A stretch of DNA of 64,000 nt from Inia geoffrensis (lineage: Eukaryota > Chordata > Mammalia > Artiodactyla > Iniidae). Of this stretch, positions 44,946 through 56,573 are shown one piece after another. The stretch is taken from positions 24,168,055 to 24,232,054 of the forward strand of contig CM070912.1 in NCBI GenBank assembly GCA_036417435.1, in the 5' to 3' direction. Position 1 is the first letter of the stretch. The number at the start of each line of letters is the position of its first letter. The translations under genes and the position numbers were made by a program. A model generated the notes under the pieces. It ran no database searches and was not told the origin of the DNA. It was given only the letters and a program-made list of their open reading frames with translations.

Positions 44946-46005
44946 AATGTACTTGTTTATTTGCATGCTGCCTCATTCCAGAAAGAACTAAAGTTGGCTT
45001 GCACAAATACTGACCATGCCATCATGAAGACAAGCAGATAAGGAGAGTGAGTCAAGGACCAGGTGAAAGTAGGAAAGACAAGATGAAAAGAGTGAGGTTG
45101 GTATACAGATCTTCACCCAAAGGTTCTAAACACTTGCCAGAGATGGACTGTTTGTTTTGCTTTAGCCCTAATGAATGATATTATTCAAACTTGTCGGTTT
45201 GGTCAATGCCCACCTCTTCCAAGAACCTGGAGTCTGAAAATTCTGCCTTGGTGTGAAAATCTGGCTTTTGGGTTCTGGGCATCAGAGGCACCAGGAATAT
45301 GGGGAGAAGCATAGATTGCATCTTTGGAGAGTCCATAGAGAGAGGGTCAAATACTACAAGGTATCCGCAGACTCGTCCTACGGCGGAGTGGCATCTGGGC
45401 CCTGAGTTCAGAGACTGTGAAGGCAGAGCGTCTGTAGTTTGATGTAACCGTGTACAATCTGTTTGTTTGGGAAATGTGACGTGGATACGCCACACGCCTT
45501 CCATGATGCCACTCGACTGATTTGCGAAGCATCGCTCTTTCTGCTACGTGAGTATGCGGGTTATATAGGCAATCTGGCAGCTAAAGTCTTGTTACTGTCA
45601 TTTCCAAGGTGGCAGATGATTCAGAGCTAAGGGGCCCTCTCCTGCCACACGATCGAGCGTGAATGCATCACCATCCAGGCACATTTCTATTATCCCTTGA
45701 TGATCGTATGTTTAGAATATGCCCAGACCACCAGTTTGAAAGCTCTTGGGCTGGGAAAGGGAATGGCTGTCTCTGTGTTCTGTTTTCTAGAGAATCTGTC
45801 TTCTGCCAACTGTTAAGGTGAAAGTGAGCAGGGTGTTCAACAGGTTTACATTCCTGCTGCCTGTTGGTCCCTTTCTCTACTGCAGAAGGGACAGGAGAGG
45901 GACTTTTAAGAGTGAGCTGTATAGACTGGCTCTTGGCACTCATATTACTCTGCGTCACTGGGTCCAGAACTGGTTGGAGCCCGATTTGCTGATCTTTGCA
46001 GCTCA
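44946..46005. other. Unassigned non-coding sequence
   Basis: Nothing recognised. Minus frames of 107 and 126 codons show no domain, and the second runs into a CA repeat. Confidence 0.5.
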
Positions 46006-46007
46006 TG

Positions 46008-46068
46008 AGTGAGTGTGTGTGTATGTGTTCGTGCACATGTGTGCACATATGCGTGTGTGTGTGTACGT
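46008..46068 (+). repeat. TG-rich microsatellite
   Basis: Alternating purine-pyrimidine GTGTGT / GTGCACATGTGTGCACATATGC units over about 60 bp. Possible Z-DNA. Confidence 0.92.
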
Positions 46069-46074
46069 TTGGGG

Positions 46075-46620
46075 TTGAGTTGCTCTGTTCCCTGCCGTGA
46101 ATATCTGTTGCTGCTGTCTGCCCACGTCCATTCCCCCTTCTCCAGTGAAATCACCCTGATTTCCTCTTGGAGAGTCACCTTCTCCTACTTTCAGTCCAGA
46201 GGTGGTGACGTGACTCAGATCATCATCTTCCACCTTCCTGTCTTCTGTGAATGGTTCAGGGCTGGACACGTGACTTCATTCAGGCCACAGAGAGCAGTAC
46301 TGGCACTTTTGATGGAGCTACTGGAGAAAAGATGTGCTCATTGCTTCTGGGGCTACTGATCTAGTACAGTATAAGCCTGGAGTTGCTGGCCGCCATCTTG
46401 TCGTCACATGGAGATGGCCCACCTAAGGATGGAACCAACACAGAGGAGATGAGACCTGAGATTTGGGAAAAGACAGCCTGCACCAAGCAATAAATGAAGC
46501 CCAATGACATGTGGACCCCGTAGAGTTGTAAACCAACAAATTCATCGTTATCGTTGTTATTTTGCTTACTCCAGTTTTATTTCCATCACTTCCAACTACA
46601 AGTCTTGCCTAAGACAGTCT
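46075..46620 (+). mobile_element. Ancient mammalian repeat, LTR-like, family unassigned
   Basis: 'GAATGGTTCAGGGCTGGACA', 'AGCCTGGAGTTGCTGGCCGC', 'CACAGAGGAGATGAGACC' are phrases of a mammal-wide repeat I recognise but cannot name. The far end contains 'TTGTTATTTTGCTTACTCCA'. Confidence 0.5.
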
Positions 46621-47284
46621 CTCTACCCTCTATGCTTGATTGTCTCTAGGCAAGATCCAGGCTAGAGTGTTGAGACATTTAATCACAGGTGTGTTTAGGG
46701 GGCATTCCCTGCCAATCCCCACGGTTATACAAGGTATAGGGAATGTGTTGTGACTTAAAATGAGGGAGGGGCTTTTACCTCAGTCCTTAGGTGCCACTAG
46801 AGTTCCTGATGCTCTTTCTGCTCTATGCTCTTATACCACTTTGTCCCCCAGCCTTTGTCTTCTCCAAGGACCACGGCACTGCTATATTTTCGTCTAGCCA
46901 GAGGTTTGACCAGAGTTTTTTGCCTGTGCTCTCAAAGTCTCAGCACCTTGTCCAGCCTCCCTGGTATCCCACAGGGATCTGTATTCAAACAGGATACTAG
47001 TTCTATCACTTGTGCAAGCCTCAAACCTCCATAACCCTCCTGTTACGGAGAAGGCAATGCTTAATCTACCTCCTCACCACCAATCCCCACCCCATCAGCC
47101 TATTTTTCTATGCTGTCAATGAACTTCTACCTCCAGAACAAAACTAGGGTGGGGGCTGCCTTCTGGGTGTCTCATAATTTATGTTTTTGGCCCTTTGGCT
47201 GAGATGATAATTGTCTCCACTATAGACTTTCTCCTTCTTTCATGCCGAAGGAATTTTTAGCTGTACAAGTAGATGTCACAGTAA
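46621..47284. other. Unassigned non-coding sequence
   Basis: Nothing recognised. Confidence 0.5.
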
Positions 47285-47835
47285 GGCCGACATTTACCAG
47301 CCTGCCTTGCAACTGGGGGCAGCTGTACAACTAAGTTCTGGCCAGAAGGATCTAGGAAGAAAGGGTGGGTAGAAACTTCTGAGAGCCTTCTTTAAGAGAC
47401 AGTTCCTACTTGCCATTTGTTCCTTCTTCTTTTTCCCTTTTCCCATCCTGCTGCCTGGAATGTAGGTGGTGCCATCTTGAACCAAGAGCATGATGGTCAT
47501 ATCTTAAAAGATGTTAGAGCAGTGAGCTGGGAGGGGACTTAGACTTCAATTATAAAAGATGTGCAGGGGAGGAACCCCCCTCTTCTTTGGCTTCATGTCA
47601 AGATGATTGAAATGACAGCTTCCACCTTGTGACCATCAAGGGGCAAGCTCAAGGATTAAGGCAACCACTGAGCATATGACAAAACTGAAGGAAGAAGAAA
47701 GCTGGGTCTCCGATGACATCACCCCCCTGGACCCTCCTACCTCCAGACTTTTTGCTATGTGAAATGAGATCTTTTGCCCATTGTTTAAGCCACTTTTATT
47801 TGGATATTTTATTCTATAAAGTCACCCTAACTGAT
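47285..47835 (+). mobile_element. Ancient mammalian repeat, LTR-like, family unassigned
   Basis: 'CATCCTGCTGCCTGGAATGT', 'GTGCCATCTTGAACCAAGAG', 'CTCCGATGACATCACCCCCC', 'GTTTAAGCCACTTTTATTTG' and 'CACCCTAACTGATGGGAC' occur in the order known from a mammal-wide LTR-like repeat. Confidence 0.55.
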
Positions 47836-47928
47836 GGGACATGAAGGAGCACAGTCCCAGAACACCAAGGCTTGGTAACTTGTTCTTAAGATGAAGCAAG
47901 GAAACTCCCCCTTGATCTTTTTGGGTTT

Positions 47929-48092
47929 TTTTTTAACATCTTTATTAGAGTATAGTTGCTTTACAATGTTGTGTTCGTTTCTACTGTATAACAAAGTGAA
48001 TCAGCTATATGTACACATATACCCCACATCCCCTCCCTCTGGCGTCTCCCTCCCACTCTCCCTACCCCACCCCTCTAGATGGTCACAAAGCA
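47929..48092 (-). mobile_element. Young L1 3' end, antisense
   Basis: 'AACATCTTTATTAGAGTATA', 'CTACTGTATAACAAAGTGAA' and 'GGTCACAAAGCACCGAGCTG' are the young L1 3' UTR complement, 5'-truncated. Target duplication not found. Confidence 0.93.
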
Positions 48093-48154
48093 CCGAGCTG
48101 GCATCCTTCCGAGACAAGAACAAAACACAAACAGATATCACAGTAAATTATCCC

Positions 48155-48262
48155 CCGTATGTAAAAAGCACAGCATGGAACCTGACACATTTAAGCAGCC
48201 AGTAAAAGGTAGCTATTTTTCTTTTTCTTATTAGCATAATGCCTCAATAAATGTTAGTTTCA
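48155..48262 (+). mobile_element. MIR 3' half
   Basis: 'AAAAAGCACAGCATGGAACC' and 'CAGTAAAAGGTAGCTATTTT' are the MIR tail. Confidence 0.65.
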
Positions 48263-49519
48263 GATGCTATCTCCTAGAATGTCTCTCCCTCTGCTGCTAA
48301 ATTCCCCAGTACCTTTACATTTATCTCCCTTCTTCCCTATTAAACCTGACTCTTGAAATGACTGTCAACTCACTCTCACTGAGGTGTCAGTGATAGATAA
48401 GACTTAATGTATGACCTCATTCCCCAAACATCACTGGCTTGAAAGTAAGATTTACATTTAATAGAGGATTAAAGCCTTAAGCCAAAGGAATGAATCTTTA
48501 ATGGTAAAATCTGAGGCATCAGAAAGCTTATGAGAAACTAGTATTGCAGGGGAGGGGTCTCCCCTCTGATGATCCCAGTTTTCTCAGGGGTTTTTATAAT
48601 GTTCTCCAAAGTTTCCCAGATTTAAAAACATCACGTCATAGAACAATTCATAGTTAGTGGTTGGCAAACAGAGATTCTGTGATGAAGCTCTGCGGAACTG
48701 GAGTGGGAAGGGGACTTGTGAAATCAAAGGCATGAAAAGAGGGGGCCTCAGGTCCAGAGGGAGCTGTCTGTTGAGTGAGTCAGGCTGCCTGGCCGTGTGG
48801 ATGGAGCACCGCTGGGAGCTGGAGCTGTGTTGAACCACATTTGTTTTTTGATGTAGCAGTTTCTTGCTTCCTCTTGACATCAGCGCTTCAGGGGCTGTAG
48901 CACGTTGTCTTCCTCCGCACCCCCATCCCCACCCTGCCCTGGTTTTGCACTTGAGTTTTCTCTCCTGGCTTCATCTTCATCTCGAGTCCTCTCTCTGCTT
49001 GCCCTGACCTCCGAGGGCTTCTTTGGCCAGTCTCCTTGAGTTCTGTGAGCCTGACTTAGGGTCTCTCCTCTCCTTGGATCCACCTCTGAATCCCTGGGCA
49101 GCTCAGTTGGACCCCCAGCAGTGCAGATGTGACAGGCTGCCTTCCTGGTCTTTGCGATTTCCTCTCTGAGCACCGCAGCCTTCATTTGGTTTCCTGCTCA
49201 ACATCTCCTCTTGGATGTCTGTGACACTTTAAACTCAACATGTGTGTCCAAATATCTTCCGTCTGCCCCCCAGATCCACCGTCTCTGGGAGATGGAGCCA
49301 TGTGAACCTCATCAGCTCTGGCTGGGTTAGATCTATTAGGAGGGAGGAGGGAGGCTGCAGTGTTTCTTCCCAGCCCCCTTCCTGAGAGGAGCCTCAGCCC
49401 CTTTCAAGGTAGCCTGCTGTACAAGACTCCCTCTTTCCAGGCTCTGGCAGCCTTCCTTCTCCTTGCCCCTGCAGGTTGGGGCCCCTCCACTGCTGCCTGC
49501 CTCAGGTGAGCACTCTCCC
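48263..49519. other. Unassigned non-coding sequence
   Basis: A highly charged 101-codon minus frame (48880-49185) has no family resemblance. 49240-49510 has faint similarity to an ancient repeat rich in 'CTTGCCCCTGCAGG'-type words. Confidence 0.45.
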
Positions 49520-49712
49520 CGTCACGGTGGGTCCCCTGCACCAGCTGTGTCAGCATCACCTGGGAGTTTACTCAAAATGCAAATTTGGAGGCCACATCCC
49601 CATCGTTATGAGCTAGAAATAAGATGTAGTTCTACATTTTCTACAAGCTGCATTTTAACTAGTCCTCTGAAAGAGCACGATTCTGATGCGTGCTGAAGTT
49701 TGAGAGTCACCT
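49520..49712 (+). mobile_element. MER5A-type DNA transposon
   Basis: 'GTCAGCATCACCTGGGAGTT', 'CTGCATTTTAACTAGTCCTC' and 'GTGCTGAAGTTTGAGAGTCA' are MER5A landmarks in sense, 5' end missing. Confidence 0.85.
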
Positions 49713-49924
49713 TTCTGCACTTTTGTGATTAGTAACAAACTCTTCAAAGTATGCCAAGTTGAGTGTTACCTCTGTTTTCTATTGAGATTCTAACTGAATA
49801 ATAATGATGATGACGATGATAAAAATAGAATTCTGATCTTTCTGCACAAAAGTGGCCCTCTTCTAGGGACTCTATTTCACTGGATGGAACACCAGGGGAT
49901 TTGGTCTTACGCATCTTTTTACTC

Positions 49925-49985
49925 TCAGCACTTACCAGCCTGCCTAGTACATTGTAGGTGCTCAATAAAGGTTCATTTCAATGGA
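49925..49985 (+). mobile_element. L2/MIR 3' tail
   Basis: 'AGTACATTGTAGGTGCTCAA' plus 'TAAAGGTTCATTTCAATGG' is the shared L2-type terminal motif. 49713-49924 holds a GATGATGACGATGAT stretch and nothing else recognised. Confidence 0.65.
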
Positions 49986-50054
49986 AGTTTTTTTTTTCTT
50001 CCTAGTTCCGTACCTTTCACAACACGCCGTGCATAGATTCAGCCATCCACCCAC

Positions 50055-50305
50055 CCAGGCACCACCACGTAGGCACTGGGCATGTAAAGCCAAGTAAATA
50101 TAGCGTTCGGTGTCATGGGTCTCATGAGTTAGCAGGTGACTGGTCAGTTCCCTGAGCTTCAGTTACGTCATCTATTCACTGAGGAGCATCCCATCGTTCA
50201 CCTCATGGGGTTCTTGTGAGGATTAAATGTAGCGATGCATGTAGGATGCTTGGCCCCATGCCTGAGAACATAATGTCCAGTCAGTTTTAGTGTTATTTAC
50301 TATGA
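50055..50305 (+). mobile_element. MIR SINE
   Basis: 'CTGAGCTTCAGTTACGTCAT', 'GGGGTTCTTGTGAGGATTAA' and 'GGATGCTTGGCCCCATGCC' are the MIR core and tail. The first ~70 bp resemble an L2 3' end complement. Confidence 0.75.
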
Positions 50306-50689
50306 TCACAATAGATAAATTATAACGTAGCTTAGGCAAGGCTCAAACAGAGAAAAAAACAGAGCTTTGTGGAGCCACTTCAAGCCATGAAGCCAGGTGA
50401 GCATTTTACATGTTAAAGGATCATTAAAGTACTTTGTAGATTACTTGGAGTTACATAAGTATAAAGGGTTTATTTACTGCTCCGGATGTTATTCTTGCCC
50501 TGTGTGACATCTCTTCTCTGCTTTCCCACTTCAAGGCTACTCTTTGGTTTCCATTTGACCCAGTTTTATTCCTGTTAAAAAAGTTAGCCAGCACACAGGA
50601 CTAACCCAATGATTTATTCTGGGTCGAGACACCTTCAATCTCTGCACTTATTTTTTTCCCTCCAAAATGAATATAATTTTATCATTTTC

Positions 50690-50915
50690 ATTGGTTAAAA
50701 AGATCTGTGTTCATTGTTCTAAAAAATCATGTGATAAATAGAAGTACATAGAACAAAATACAAATCACTCAGAGACACTACTTTTAGCTTATCACTCTTT
50801 CTGGTGAGCCTCCTTCTGGATGTATCATTATATATTTATCTGCACCTCTATCAAACTTTAAAATTTTACTTAAATGGGGTCATCTTATACTGGCAACCCA
50901 CTTTTGAGATAGAAG
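50690..50915 (-). mobile_element. Old L1 (L1ME type) 3' fragment, antisense
   Basis: 'GGTTAAAAAGATCTGTGTTC' and 'GGGGTCATCTTATACTGGCA' resemble the complement of an L1ME 3' UTR. 50306-50689 unassigned. Confidence 0.6.
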
Positions 50916-52279
50916 CCATCCTCAGAAGCTCTTGGAAAATTTCATGGAGAGATGCTCCCTGGTTCTCTCTAATATGACCACCAGATGGCGCTGGTTCCGA
51001 ATTTATCAGAATTTCCCATCCCAGGCGCTGGCTTCGGGAAATAAATGGTCAAAGTCCCAGGTCCCCGGCCCTGGTCCTTCACATCACTCCGGGCCAGTGT
51101 TGAAGATGGATTGATTTTTGTCTTTAGCGACACCTGTGGAGGGCAAAAGCCATACCCGCATTCTGACGTGGAGCAAATCTCTCACCTGTGCCCCTCACCA
51201 CACCTCGGCAACTCGCTTGGACTGAACCATTTCTGAGTGTTAGTTTGTAGGTGCCTGTCTTCTCTTCCTGTCCCAACCTCCTGTCCCTAATCAGATTGTG
51301 TGATCCCTGCAGGAAGAGACTGAGTCCCCTAACCCGGAGCTTCGTGCATAGAAGACATTCAGTACCTGTTGAGTTTAAGTTTCAGTGAAGAATAAGGTGG
51401 TTTGGAAAATAGAGGTTAGAAAGAAAAAAAAAGTATGTGTTTCAAAGTGAAAAGAAAGAAGCATAAAAAGAATATCAGACTGGCGTCAGAAAAGTTGACT
51501 TTTCAGCTTGGATTTGGTATTGACGGGATGGCTGACCTTGGACAAGCCAGTTGACCTCTGTGGGGGTGTATGGGGAGGGGTTGGACAGAATGATCCCTAG
51601 GTCCTCTTCAGCCCTGACATGTTTGGATACAAACATCTCTCTAGTTTTTTTTCCCTTGGGTCAAACTGCACCTAGAAGTGAATCCCTCTGGGTGATGTCA
51701 GGAGCCCTGAGAATTAGGTCCAGCAGCATCCAGAGCCTGGCCTGGCCTGGCCTGAGCTCCACTCTCCATCCGCCCTCCTTGCAGAGCTGTCAGCGCCAGC
51801 CACCCCATACATCATTATTAGATTCCCTTCATCGTGCTAATTGACACAGGATGAAATATACCCAGCAAAGGAAACAGCAAATGCTTTCTCATTCAGCCAG
51901 AGTGGCTGGCAAATGGGAGAAACTGCTGTTAAAGTTAACTGAGATTGAAAACGGGCCTGCTCGCATCTTGTAGGGCCAATGTTTCCTGTTACAGGGAACC
52001 GGGTCCAATTGGTGGTGGGGATGGGGGGGAGGGTGGCCTAGTGGTTCCACGTCTGAAGCCTCTCTGCCTGCTGGGGCCCAGATCCTTAGAGAACCAAGAC
52101 AGAACAAATATAGGTGGAACGCGGGGTGAGAGAAGGGGGCTCCTTTGGTCACTCCCAAACTGCAGTGACCATCATAGCCCCTGCTCGGCTTGAAGTCTGT
52201 TGAGAATTATTTTGGCAACAGAGTCTAGTACCTACCGGGCAGAGGGGAGTGAGGAAATCCTAGTGTTGGCTTTAGAGCC
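50916..52279. other. Mostly unassigned; MIR3-like segment inside
   Basis: 51470-51625 resembles MIR3 in sense ('GACTGGCGTCAGAAAAGTTG', 'TTGGACAAGCCAGTTGACCT'). A short TGGCC tandem run lies at 51738-51753. No gene recognised. Confidence 0.5.
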
Positions 52280-52487
52280 ATGCTTCTCTACTGGGAGATG
52301 GGGATGTGCCCACCCGGGGACACTGGACAATGTCTGGAGGTGTCATGTGTGGGGTGGGCGTGACACTCGCATCTGGTGAGTAGAGGCGGGGTGCTGGCAG
52401 ACATCCGACATGCACAAGGCAGCCTCCTCAACAGAGAATGGTCCTGTCTCAAACGTCAGTAGTGCTGAGGATGAGAAGCCCTGTTTT
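52280..52487 (+). mobile_element. MER20 DNA transposon
   Basis: 'CACTGGACAATGTCTGGAGG', 'CACTCGCATCTGGTGAGTAG' and 'GTAGTGCTGAGGATGAGAAG' follow MER20 in sense. This is the third copy in the window. Confidence 0.88.
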
Positions 52488-52554
52488 AAAACAGTTTGTC
52501 ACTTTGGACAGGTAACTGAACCTCTCTGGGTTACTATTTTGTTAAGCTATGTTC

Positions 52555-53062
52555 CTAGTTTTAGATGGTGTGAAAGATGGCTGGCAAAAATGCCCCAATT
52601 CTCCAGCCTCCCTGCCCTGCCCATTGCAGCACGGCATCCCAGCTCCTGCTATCAAGACCTGGAGCCTGTGTCTGTAGCCCTTGGATCGGGGCTGGCCTTG
52701 GGAATTGCCTTGTGATAGCTTGAAGCCTAGGCCTCAGAGGCTTTGAACAGTTCTGCTAGTTCCTTGGGAGCCCGGGTCTGCCGTGTGGACAAGCCTGGGC
52801 TAGTTTGCTGGAGGATGAGGGGCCTCGTGGAGAACAACCAAGGTGCCCTATCTTAGGGCCAGCTAATCCCCCAAACGTGAGAGGGAACCCAGCCTACAGC
52901 AAAACCACCTACCTGACCCACAGCTGACCAGACCATGGAGCCCAGCTGAGAGAAGAAGAACCAGCCAGCTGACCTGCTGTCTCACAGGCAGCAAGAGATT
53001 CTTACCGTTTTAACCCAGTGAGCTGCAGGGTGGTTTGTTATGCAGCAAGAGATAACTGACAC
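52555..53062 (+). mobile_element. MLT1-like / ancient LTR-type repeat
   Basis: 'GAACCAGCCAGCTGACCTGC' and 'TTTTAACCCAGTGAGCTGCA', 'GGGTGGTTTGTTATGCAGCA' parallel the ends of MaLR-type repeats. Subfamily not fixed. Confidence 0.55.
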
Positions 53063-55339
53063 ACATGGGCTTGAATGTCAGATGCAGTTAATGGTGAACT
53101 CTGAGGGCCGTGGAGGAACTTCTCAAGATTTGCTTTCTTTCCTAATATCTGATAGTTTCTTAAGTTAGATAGCTTTCCATGGTCCAAGATGCATACAGCT
53201 GCATCTTTGACACCCAGTTAATGGAGCTGAGCAAGCCCTATCTGGAGATAGGTTTGCTTAAGGTCAGTTTTTTCCACTTGTATCATGAAATCAACTCCGA
53301 CATGAACAATAGGCGAAGGTTATTTATGAGAAGGACTCAGGGAAGCTGATGAATGAACAATCCTCAGGGGCGTGAGGAGTCAGGGCCCCTCAAGGGATCT
53401 TGGCAGCAGGGATCTGTGATTCCCCTTTTGGAATGTGTGAAGGGTGGCCACAGTGTCCTGACCACCTCCATCCAGACTGAGAACCAGGACGGGAGACTCT
53501 GATGGACTCTCTTGTGCCCCTGCCCTATCGATAGAGGTGAGATCATTTGATTGGCAGCCCAGCCAACCCCACACCGAGAGGGAAAGGGGCATCAGACAGG
53601 AGCAAAAGATGCCTTCCATCTTAGTCCTCCGCTTCCCCTGCCCCTCCATCCACAATGGTACAAACTGGGAGAGGGGAAGAGAGTATGCATAGGATTTTTG
53701 GCATAATGTCTGGCCGTTCAGGACATCTCATCACAGCCTAGCTGGAAAATGAAAAAGCTTAGTCAGAAAGTTAAAAATCAAACTTAGCAGTACTGTTGTA
53801 ACCTTCCCCGGTCACTCTCGCCTTGTCGTATGGATGTCAGAATTCAGGGTGATGTGTTGGAAGTCGATAGGGAGTGAGAAGGGGGCTGGTCTTACTCTGT
53901 GAAGACCTCACTCTTTGAGTCAGATTTGGACCAGGGCATTCTCCACCACTTATGCCACAGCAGATACCACATATTAGCAGAACCTCCCAAGATTCTCTTG
54001 ACCAGACATCAAGTTCTGCTGTCCATAAGTCAGCCCAAGATCTTCAAGCTGTCCCAGCAGTAGAGATGGATGAGCTCCCTATTTCCCATCTGTAAATTAG
54101 GAGGGCAGTGGTTTCCAACTTTTCTTTTAATCTTCTTGAATCCAACAGGTAAATGTGGAGCCCTCCTCATGGGGGCAGTTGCGTGTGTTAGGGACAGGAC
54201 GAGGGGGAGGGGGCAGCCTTGGACACACACTTGGCTTCCCCTCAGCGCCACTGTGGCTCCAGAGACGTCTCTATGGCCCCATCCGGGGTCTGGGGACCAC
54301 TCTGAGAAGATTGTGGGGCTGCTAACCAAGCTTTGAGTACAAGTCTCTGTGAGCAGATTTGGGGCTGGCCTTCTTCGGTGTTGAGCGTAGGAGATAAATG
54401 TGACAAAGGTGCCGTGGAGATGGCAGGTGCTGGACCAAGTTCCTGAGACAGTGAACCAAAGGCAATTCAGCGTTTTCACCAGAGATCAGCATAGGCTCCA
54501 GGGAGAACTTAAGAGTCTGAGGAGTTAAAGAGGAACAGTCCCAGGTTCTGCTCCCCTCAGTTCCTAGAGCAGGAAGTAGATTTGAACATAATAATGGGGG
54601 GCCTGTCAGAGTGTTAAATAAGGATTAGTGCTTAGCGCTGTCTATATTACCGAGTCAGCTTGCAAGTTGATGGATAGCGGGATTGGCCACAAAGGCTTTG
54701 CTCTTTTCCTCTCACCTCACCGCCTCCTGCCAGAAAGATGAAAAAAGGGGGGAAGCCTCCCACCCACACTGGGAGTTGGCTCTCCAACTCCACCAAGAGT
54801 TGGATCCACCAAGGCTGAGATCCAGTCTCCTTTCTCTCTCTTCCAGGGACCATTTTCTTCTCCTTTTGTCCCCTGGTATTTGTCTCCTGGTATTCTCTAG
54901 GAATACCAAGAGAGGAATTGAAGCAAAAAAGGACTAAACCGTCTGCAACAGGAGGACGGAGCGTGTGATAATGATATATAAAGCTAAAAGCACTAAGTGG
55001 GCAAAACTGGTGCTCCAGAATTGAGTAAAACCAAGATAAATCTGTCCCCTGGGAGCTATAGCGCATAACTCAAATAACGGGAGCAGCAGGGGTCTTCAAT
55101 CCGCTGGAAGAGCAGGTCACATTCCTGTGGAGGAGAGCCTCTGCCCGGCATCCGTAATTGCTTGTGTGCTCGGGGCTGGCCGCTACTCCCAGAACTGACA
55201 TTCCAGCTGGCTGGAGCAGGGCTTCTGCTGGGACCAGGTGCCTGCAGGCCAACCTGTCTGGCAGCAGAGATCTGAGGTCCAACCCCGGCCCTGCTACGGA
55301 AGGGAGGGAGAACTGGATGGACCCCCAGAAGACCTGGAT
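53063..55339. other. Unassigned non-coding sequence
   Basis: About 2.3 kb with no gene or confident repeat. The 149-codon minus frame at 54030-54479 and opposing plus frames over the same bases show no domain. Confidence 0.5.
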
Positions 55340-55445
55340 ATCAGTTCTGCCTCCACCCCTTTTGTGCTGTATGACCTTGATCAAGTTACTTCATGTCTCT
55401 GAACTCCAATTTTTCTCTCGTGGAAGCTGGAGATAGAAATGTCTG
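55340..55445 (+). mobile_element. MIR fragment
   Basis: 'GAAGACCTGGATATCAGTTC' and 'CTTGATCAAGTTACTTCATG' match the MIR head and core. Confidence 0.7.
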
Positions 55446-55504
55446 CAGAAACCCACTCAGCAGGGTGGCTTCACAGATGTGTTTTTTAACAATCTATTTG
55501 AAGG

Positions 55505-55687
55505 AGTGGTTCTCCAAGTGGAGTCCCTGGAAGGAACAGCATCAGCATCCCTTGGGAACTTGCTAGAAATGCAATTCTTGGGCCACACTCCAGACATACT
55601 GAGTCAAAAATTCTGGGGGTGGCACCCAACAATCTGTGTTTGAACAGGTCTTCTGATGCATGGTAAAGTTTGAGTACCATCCCTTTG
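55505..55687 (+). mobile_element. MER5A DNA transposon
   Basis: 'GAGTGGTTCTCCAAGTGGAG', 'CAGCATCAGCATCCCTTGGG', 'GCATGGTAAAGTTTGAGTAC' cover MER5A nearly end to end. Confidence 0.88.
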
Positions 55688-56322
55688 TAGGAAAGCATCC
55701 CGAAGTTGTTTTCTTGTTCCCGAGCATCCTAGGTGCTAACTTAACTCATTAAAAAGGACAGCAGAGACTCAATGATCAGGGGTCCAGCTGCGCTCCCAGG
55801 CAGTTCCTGGGATTGGTAACGAGAGTCCCTATTCCAGGAGACACTTGAGGAGGGCTGAGGGGTCTCCACACCTCTTGGTGGGGGATTCTCTGCAGGTGTG
55901 TGTGGTCCCTTCATCTCAGACCCAACCGACTTTACTCCCTTTCACTGCCCTTGGCTCTTTAAGCTTTTCCTCTCCCCAGACTCAAGAAATGCTTCCAGTC
56001 AGGGAATTAGGACTTTTTTCTGCCCCATCGCAGTTTTTCTACCCCGATTTTCTTTAGAGGTACGCTTCTAAAGCTCAAAAGCCCAGGTTTTGAGATTCAC
56101 AACATGAGCCTTTTGAAGTTTAAAGTCTTCTCTCTCTTTTCTGCAACCCATTCCTTAAATAAATAAATGTCATAAAATCTAGTTGCCACTAGAGTGGGGA
56201 AAAAAAGATGAGTAAACAGGACCATGTGGAAGGGATAGCACAGGTGGTGATTTCAATGGTAATGTCTCACCACACATACTTGTAAGACAGAGGGGCAGGC
56301 CACTCCACTGAGCATTGCTGGA
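55688..56322. other. Unassigned non-coding sequence
   Basis: Nothing recognised. An AAATAAATAAATG run lies near 56156. Confidence 0.5.
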
Positions 56323-56330
56323 CAGTCTTA

Positions 56331-56336
<6 letters not shown>

Positions 56337-56369
<33 letters not shown>

Positions 56370-56559
56370 GGTACGCGGGCCTCCCACTGTTGTGGCCTCT
56401 CCCGTTGCGGAGCACAGGCTCCGGACGCGCAGGCTCAGCGGCCATGGCTCACGGGCCCAGCCGCTCCGCGGCATGTGGGATCCTCCCGGACCGGGACACG
56501 AACCCACGTCCCCTACATCGGCAGGCGGACTCTCAACCACTGCGCCACCAGGGAAGCCC
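56337..56559 (-). mobile_element. Young CHR-type SINE, antisense, 34-nt poly(T)
   Basis: Complete SINE close to the family consensus. CAGTCTTACCCTTT is perfectly duplicated at 56323-56336 and 56560-56573. The uninterrupted 34-nt T tract (56334-56367) indicates a recent insertion. Confidence 0.98.
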
Positions 56560-56573
56560 CAGTCTTACCCTTT

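Noticed and set aside
47929..48120. Target duplication for the L1 at 47929-48092
   Set aside because: No matching flanks found. Either a deletion at insertion or a diverged site.
48880..49185. Highly charged 101-residue minus frame
   Set aside because: Odd composition but no family match and no transcript signals.
54030..54479. 149-codon minus frame with partly overlapping plus frames
   Set aside because: No recognisable domain or splice structure. Both strands are open, which suggests composition.
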